From Lineus longissimus (taxonomy: Eukaryota > Nemertea > Pilidiophora > Heteronemertea > Lineidae), in assembly GCF_910592395.1 (NCBI RefSeq), contig NC_088313.1, positions 18,678,437 through 18,742,436 of the forward strand: 64,000 nucleotides of DNA. The letters run 5' to 3'. Numbering within the stretch: the stretch's first letter is position 1; every line of letters begins with the position of its first letter. Both the position numbers and the translations under genes were made by a program. This document shows positions 58,517-64,000 of the stretch, piece by piece. The notes below the pieces were generated by a model that ran no database searches, was not told where the DNA came from, and worked only from the letters and a program-made list of their open reading frames with translations.

Positions 58517-59635
58517 ATGTCTTCGGCCATTCGTCACATCTTACCCCGCAGACGCAAAGCTGTCTTCCGGCTTGGTTTCGTTCTGACATTGTTCTTCTTT
58601 TTCATCTCGTATAATCAGGAGTGCATATTCGGAAAAGGAACAAAAGGGAATGTTCCACTGCAAAATGAAACAAGCATGAGGTCGTCTGCCCGTTTGTTGA
58701 CAGACAAGTGGCTACCGAGTGCTGCTGGACGGAATCAAACAAATAAAACTTCAGTTGTCGCCGTTCCACACGGAGGAAGATATGAGGAAAGATCCTGGCG
58801 GACTACCTCCGGGTACCTTGATCGTTGGATACCGATGTCTGGTTTGAGAGGCAAGGAAAGATACAAACTGAACCATCCAGGAATTTGCCGGGACAATGGA
58901 ACATATATGCTGGTCGTCGTCAAAAGTGCTCCACATTATTTTGAAAAGCGGTGGGTCTGTCGCCAGACTTTCGGACCAGTCTCATCAATCGTTGATGGGC
59001 GGAAGATAAAAATTATTTTCATGCTTGCTATGCCGACAAATAAAACGCTGCAAAAAAAGATCGAAGAAGAAGACGCCACGTATCAAGACATTGTCCAGAT
59101 CTCAAATTTCATCGACGACTACAAAACGAACACCTACAAGACGCTGGTCGTTTTTCAGTGGGCATTGGAGTACTGCCCAGCTGTGAAATACGTCTCGTAC
59201 GTCGATGATGACGTCTTATTATTCCTGAAACGATTGGTGAGTTTCCTTGTTAAATCTGGTGACATAATCAGACCCCTTTACGGTGGATACCTTTTTAATG
59301 AGGGACAAGGAGAGGTAAGACCCGCGGACAAAACAATTTGGTACGTCAACAGGACAGACTTCTTTTCTGACGTCTACCCTGCCTATATCCCCGGATGTGG
59401 CACTGTCTTTTCATTAGATGCCATTGCAAAGATTTTGAATGGCTGCCGGACGCTTCCCTTCATGTTCCACGTTGATGACGCCTACTTAGGCGTTTGTGCA
59501 CGCGTGGCAGGCGTGGAGCCAGTTCACATCCCTGGGTTCCTTTACGCCAATTTCAACGGGGATCCTAAATCATGGATATTGATCCATGGCCTGAGCAACA
59601 ACGAACGACTCATATGGTCTTATGGTCTAAAGTAA
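58517..59635 (+). CDS. beta-1,3-galactosyltransferase-like glycosyltransferase (GT31), intronless
   Basis: A single uninterrupted frame of 372 residues. The topology is that of a type II Golgi enzyme: a short basic cytoplasmic tail (RRRK, 11-14), one membrane span at about 17-33 (LGFVLTLFFFFIS), a stem with N-glycosylation sequons (N50, N73, N76), then the Galactosyl_T domain from about 127. Family motifs are VVVKSAPHYFEKRWVCRQTFG (about 133-153, seen as KSAPHYFEKRWVCRQTF), EEEDATYQDIVQISNFIDDY (183-202), the metal-binding DxD-type VDDD at 229-232, RPLYGGYLF (252-260), YPAYIPGCGTVFSLDAI (287-303) and VDDAYLGVCARVAGV (319-333). The last replaces the usual EDVYVG acid pair with VDD. It should transfer a sugar from a UDP donor in beta-1,3 linkage; whether the donor is Gal or GlcNAc cannot be told. 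Intronless coding regions are common in B3GALT genes. AATAAA at 60377-60382 may end the transcript. Confidence 0.92.
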   Translation: MSSAIRHILPRRRKAVFRLGFVLTLFFFFISYNQECIFGKGTKGNVPLQNETSMRSSARLLTDKWLPSAAGRNQTNKTSVVAVPHGGRYEERSWRTTSGYLDRWIPMSGLRGKERYKLNHPGICRDNGTYMLVVVKSAPHYFEKRWVCRQTFGPVSSIVDGRKIKIIFMLAMPTNKTLQKKIEEEDATYQDIVQISNFIDDYKTNTYKTLVVFQWALEYCPAVKYVSYVDDDVLLFLKRLVSFLVKSGDIIRPLYGGYLFNEGQGEVRPADKTIWYVNRTDFFSDVYPAYIPGCGTVFSLDAIAKILNGCRTLPFMFHVDDAYLGVCARVAGVEPVHIPGFLYANFNGDPKSWILIHGLSNNERLIWSYGLK

Positions 59636-62600
59636 CCTCATGGGAATGACTATTGGAAGACTATACCTTTGAGCTTCATGATGAGGTAAGGCAGAATAAC
59701 GGAAAGACACTGAGGCTGTCTCGACTAACACAAAGGAGACAACCCCTTTTCGATCGCAGAAACAGAAAATATGCGGTGCTCGTGTTTACGGATATCATTA
59801 TTGTCCCCTCACTTATCATTCCACCCAACACAAGTTGGAGCAGGCGTCACACTATACGATACTGCTATCGTTCTGGCGTACGATATGAGATTTAGTGTGA
59901 TTTTTATCCCTTTTAAGACATTATTGCAGCGAGGACAATGATTCCAAGAAGTTCGACAAGGCCAGCTTGACTTCTATGGATAATCTGGTTTATAACAGCA
60001 TAACTCTATTGCAAGCTTAAGGATAAGGACTCGTCCCAATGACATCGTCCTCAATCGTGCGATAGTGAAATGCACGGACGTTAAACAGGCGCTTGTTCTT
60101 CATATGATACTGCTATTCAACGAAGACAAGAGAATAGTCAGAAATCCTCTATTGCCTCTATGTCCACGGCCGTACGACGGAAGCATCATACTTATTTGTT
60201 CGATTCTGCGAGGAAGCCTGAGCCATAACTACATGTAGTTTGCTCTGGATGTCCCCCATTTGCCATATTGTTACAACACAATACTGATTCCGTTGCTACT
60301 GGAGGGACATCAAAAGCGTTTACACCGGTTTTTCTCTAAGAAAAAGTGCAAGTTTGATGCTTTGTTCCGACTCCAAAATAAATACAGGTAAAAAGAAAAC
60401 ACCGTGCTTTTAAAATCTGATAATCATATTTATTTCTTATCTTAAATTAACAATTTTACATAGACGCGGGGCTTGTGTGATTTGTATTTAATTGTCTTCA
60501 ACACGGACTGATAGAATTCCGTGTCTTTAAATAAGTCAAATAAATTTTCAGGGGATCGACAGGCCATCCTCGTCGCACCACCAGATGGCGATATCTTCGT
60601 TCCAGACAACAGCCAGGAGGTAATCGTCTCGCCAACGTCGTGACGGCCCCTTGCCGAGTTCTTAGCTGTAACATTTTCTGCTTTTCTCTATATCCTGACA
60701 TAACCAGTGGTTTTAAATATACTCTCGATTTCGATATTTTTGAATACGATGTAGGAGTATCAAAAACCTGTACCTCAGGATGCAAACTCTAAGGCTTTTT
60801 AGTCAGCTTTATTCCGCTACTTGATCCCATCCCACCAGGAGAGGCCTGTTGAGAGCTTTTATCAAGGAACTGATACCGAATTGGAGATATTAGTTGTCTC
60901 AACAAACACAGTGAAGCTGAAATGTACGCCAAAACTAAGGCGACCGCGAGGTACAGTTCACGTGGTGTTGGGAGAGACAGCCAATACCGACAGTGAGGTA
61001 TCAAATACTCTTCTAAAATAGATATTTTGCACCAAACCAATGGTACGTATTTTACGGCACGGGTGTTTTAGAATTGCATCTCAGAATTGCATCTTCGATA
61101 CAAGGGTCAGTTGTTGCGGGAGATGGCATTTGAGCATTACCCTTGATTGGATTTTCAAAAATAACTACATGTATAGATTTTATTCTGTCACAACATGGGC
61201 GGTGAAAATGTCTTAAAGATTCAAGTCTGAAGTATGTACCATCAGCAGTTTAGCCGGTAAAACCAACCACAAACACAGGATCGAAGTTTTCGCCTGAAAA
61301 GTTCACAAAGTCCATTAAGTCTTGGGCCTTGTGTTTGCCCGATAGGCCTAAAAGCTGAATATATATGTTTTATATAGCTTTTATATAGCACACAATGGTT
61401 CTTTGGGGAACAATAATGAATAAGAAAGGAACAGAGGGTTGTAAAGGAAGACAGAAGAGAAGACAACTAGGCCAGAGACGCGTGTGAAGGAATACGGAAA
61501 GAATAGTGATTTATCAGGCATTGTCATTGGCAAGCCTTCTCTGCTGTGATAACCCATATAAACAGGCAGGCACGGATCGTCAATAATGGACCGATCGTAG
61601 CCCGATCGAGCTATTTCATTGCCTAAATATTCCTGCATTCTGCTGCGACAACCATGATATTAAACAGTCAGGCAAACAACCCCCTCCACAGGGATTTTTT
61701 GTGGGATTTTTTGTCCTCAGCACCGTAATAATAAATAGCGACTGCCGCGGCCGTTGGAGGCAAGGATCATCCATGGACCGATGGCAGCCCGATCGATCTA
61801 GCGAGAGCCACGGAAACAGCTAGATCAGCCTAAGGTCTCCGAATTGGGGATCCTTCCCCCGACAGTGTTGAATGAGGACAAAAGCAACGACTGAAGACGA
61901 CCCAGTCCATGTCGTATCTGATAACCAAATCGCCCACCAAAACTTCTCACACAATGCATTTGCTGGTAATACGAGCAGCACCAGGCCAAGATCTCTTGGA
62001 ATTACTTTTAGAAAATACCATGCATCGTATATGCTAGGTCAAAATCAGCAGGCCCGAGACAAGGAAGAAAGGCTTCCAGGCCCTGTTCCTATTCTTCCGC
62101 TGAACAAAGGTAACAAACACTATCCCTGTATTGATATTCTTGGAAAGCAAAATGAAAAGTGTTTGAACAGACCAGAAATACTGGTATACGCGATATGCCA
62201 AAGAATCGCAGGGGAAGAAGTTTAGCTGCATACGAAATCTTCCAGATGTGTACCGCTGAGACCCGACATTTGCAGGCTACGATATCATTATGAACGTTGG
62301 GACAGCTCCTAACTAATTTTACAGCAATCGAACAACCAAGAATGACAAACATAATTTTAGGCACCGGGTCCGGATTAACAGAGGACTGGTTGTCCCATCG
62401 TCTTGCATCTGAACGCAGTGTTTGGGAAGACCGAACAAAGATGCAAGAACTTTTGCAACCGAAAATGAGTCTGCATAATCGAGACATTCAGATATGGGTC
62501 GTCACCCGTTTGTTGTCGTTGGAGGCTGGATTGATGTGTAGAAGGAGATGTTTCCCCCACGCCCCACTCATCCTGAGTTTCAGGGCTTTTCATTCGGCTG

Positions 62601-64000
62601 ACTTTTGAAAACATGGACAAGGCTTGCAGTATGAATTGCTTTGGTCATATTATTTTTCAATAACCATATTTAAAAATTCACCAATCTCAGAAGAAAAAGC
62701 CTTTGGGGTACCTGGATAGAGCATAAAATACCATTTAAACCACAAACAAACTTTGTGTCTTAGGTCATACATCAGATTAACAAGAGTAAAGAGGATTGCC
62801 CTAGGTGTAGACGCACGTTTTTTTCATGCACTAATAGGCCTAGACTTCATTATAAAACTATCTGAAATCATAACTGGAGGATTTGGCTGGGCGAGTGACA
62901 TGAGATTGACACAGATTTAGGCTAAGAGTTTGTGCAATCATTTTAATATTCAGGCTGATATTCACTGTTGGCAGGGTGTGTGACAACCGTCACCTCTGGA
63001 AGGTGTTTGGGGGAGAACTCTGCAAGGTACCATAGAGGGTGTGGCACTAAACGTGAATGACAGCTGATGGTTGCAAAGTTGATAGAGTTTATGGTTGCAA
63101 AGTTGATGGTTGTTGCAGGAATGCGGCAAACCGTACTGATTCCACTTATCGCCTGAAAGCGACGACGAGGTCCGTCTATTAGTACGATAATCAATATAAC
63201 AATGTATCTCAATCTGATTGTCATGTAATGTAGATCTATCTATGCCTACGAATACATCATTGACCTCAAAACAAAAAACCGGTCGGTCATGATTATAATT
63301 CAGTGAGCCAAATTGTAGGCTTAATTAGGGAGACAATCCAATGGTGACAACGGGTGATTAGGCCTATGCCGTAAGATTTTCGAGTTGGCCTAATTTTAAC
63401 TCTATCACTAGACTGCCGATGGTAACACACAGAGCCACGGTAAAGGAGAAAATTGAACACTTGCGTAATTTTATGTTTACTATAATATTGCATGATCAAT
63501 ATTCAGAAAGACCTTAAATATCTATATATTTAAAGGCAGACTGTAGGCAAGAGCCAGGAGTGCCAGATATTTCACGAATTCTCCGATAGGTGTCCCCCTT
63601 CTCACAGTACCGCACCAATAGTAGGACCCATTCTCCCTTGTACAAGGAATACTTGGATCAGCAGGTCAAACCCGCCCCAATTTTCACTGTGCATATCGCC
63701 TGGAGACCACTGAATAGACATGTGGCCCCTGCCTTTCGTCCCCTTTTAAAACTATTGTTAAAATGGCGGCGCTCTGTCGTTGTAGACGACCTATAGGTTA
63801 AGTCACACCGACACTGACAGAGAGGTTCGAGAAGTGTCTTGGTTCTCGACGTATTCGTACTCATGGAGTACTTATGTATTTTTTACTAGGCTATCATTGT
63901 TCTATCGCAGTCACCTCAATCATGAACAGAAAAGTGCATTTCATGCATACTGTATGACAGCAATTAACCGACCTAATTAACATAAGAGTACACCATACAC
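59636..64000. other. 3' flank of the galactosyltransferase gene and right-edge non-coding stretch
   Basis: AATAAA at 60377-60382 is a plausible 3' end for the upstream gene. Beyond it I see no gene. Open frames around 60498-60785 (minus), 61872-62225 (plus, 117 codons) and 62089-62487 (minus) overlap each other or lack motifs and splice context. A pair of GATCG-rich repeats is listed separately. Confidence 0.45.
61563..61802. repeat. pair of related GATCG-rich segments
   Basis: 61563-61613 (key words GGATCGTC, AATGGACCGATCGTAGCCCG, ATCGAGCTA) and 61756-61802 (GGATCATC, CATGGACCGATGGCAGCCCG, ATCGATCTAG) are direct, diverged copies about 190 bp apart. They may be a degenerate tandem repeat or element remnant. 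Confidence 0.5.

Noticed and set aside
60498-60785. 95-codon minus-strand frame as a gene
   Set aside because: No motif, no splice context, and it lies in the downstream flank of the galactosyltransferase gene with competing frames on the plus strand.
61872-62225. 117-codon plus-strand frame as a gene
   Set aside because: It starts with an ATG, but composition is unremarkable, no motif is visible, and the opposite strand is equally open (62089-62487). It could be a small lineage-specific gene, but the sequence does not support it.

Overview
This window is nuclear DNA from an animal, most likely an invertebrate bilaterian. The evidence is spliced genes with GT-AG introns, AATAAA poly(A) signals, DNA-transposon remnants, minisatellites and metazoan gene families (LZTS/N4BP3, NRBF2, FHIP2, beta-1,3-galactosyltransferase). 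The species cannot be fixed from the sequence. The DNA is AT-rich and coding sequence is a small part of the window.

Layout. At 1-2.2 kb is the 5' part of a small RRM RNA-binding protein gene on the minus strand, running off the left edge. From 2.4 to 5.8 kb lies a repeat-rich block: a direct repeat with a period of about 1 kb, a short inverted-repeat element and Tigger/pogo-like elements bounded by TA. From 5.8 to 28.5 kb I see no convincing exon. This stretch holds MITE-like elements at 14.0-14.4, 18.0 and 26.8-27.2 kb and a 62-bp minisatellite at 23.7-24.1 kb. An LZTS/N4BP3 (Fez1 domain) gene spans 28.5-36.0 kb with two coding exons separated by a 5.6-kb intron. A degenerate minisatellite follows at 37.5-38.5 kb.

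From 38.9 to 54.5 kb the genes are dense and alternate in direction. FNTA (protein prenyltransferase alpha subunit, minus, 8 coding exons) is head-to-head with NRBF2 (autophagy PI3K complex, plus, 3 coding exons). NRBF2 is tail-to-tail with an unrecognised two-exon gene (minus). That gene is head-to-head with FHIP2 (FAM160B, a Hook/dynein cargo-adaptor subunit, plus, 16 coding exons). Both head-to-head pairs have start codons less than 140 bp apart, and both gaps carry an ETS-type ACTTCCG motif. Coding-exon junctions for the multi-exon genes were set by reading splice sites and reading phase by hand; all exon lengths keep frame.

From 54.5 to 64 kb are the FHIP2 3' region, a large 72-bp-unit minisatellite (56.7-57.9 kb), an intronless GT31 beta-1,3-galactosyltransferase gene (58.5-59.6 kb) and a tail with no gene I can support.

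The housekeeping genes do not form one pathway. They touch protein prenylation, autophagy and dynein transport, and their proximity looks like promoter sharing, not a functional cluster. No obviously new biological system was found. The best candidate for something undescribed is the unrecognised 409-residue gene at 45.2-46.8 kb.
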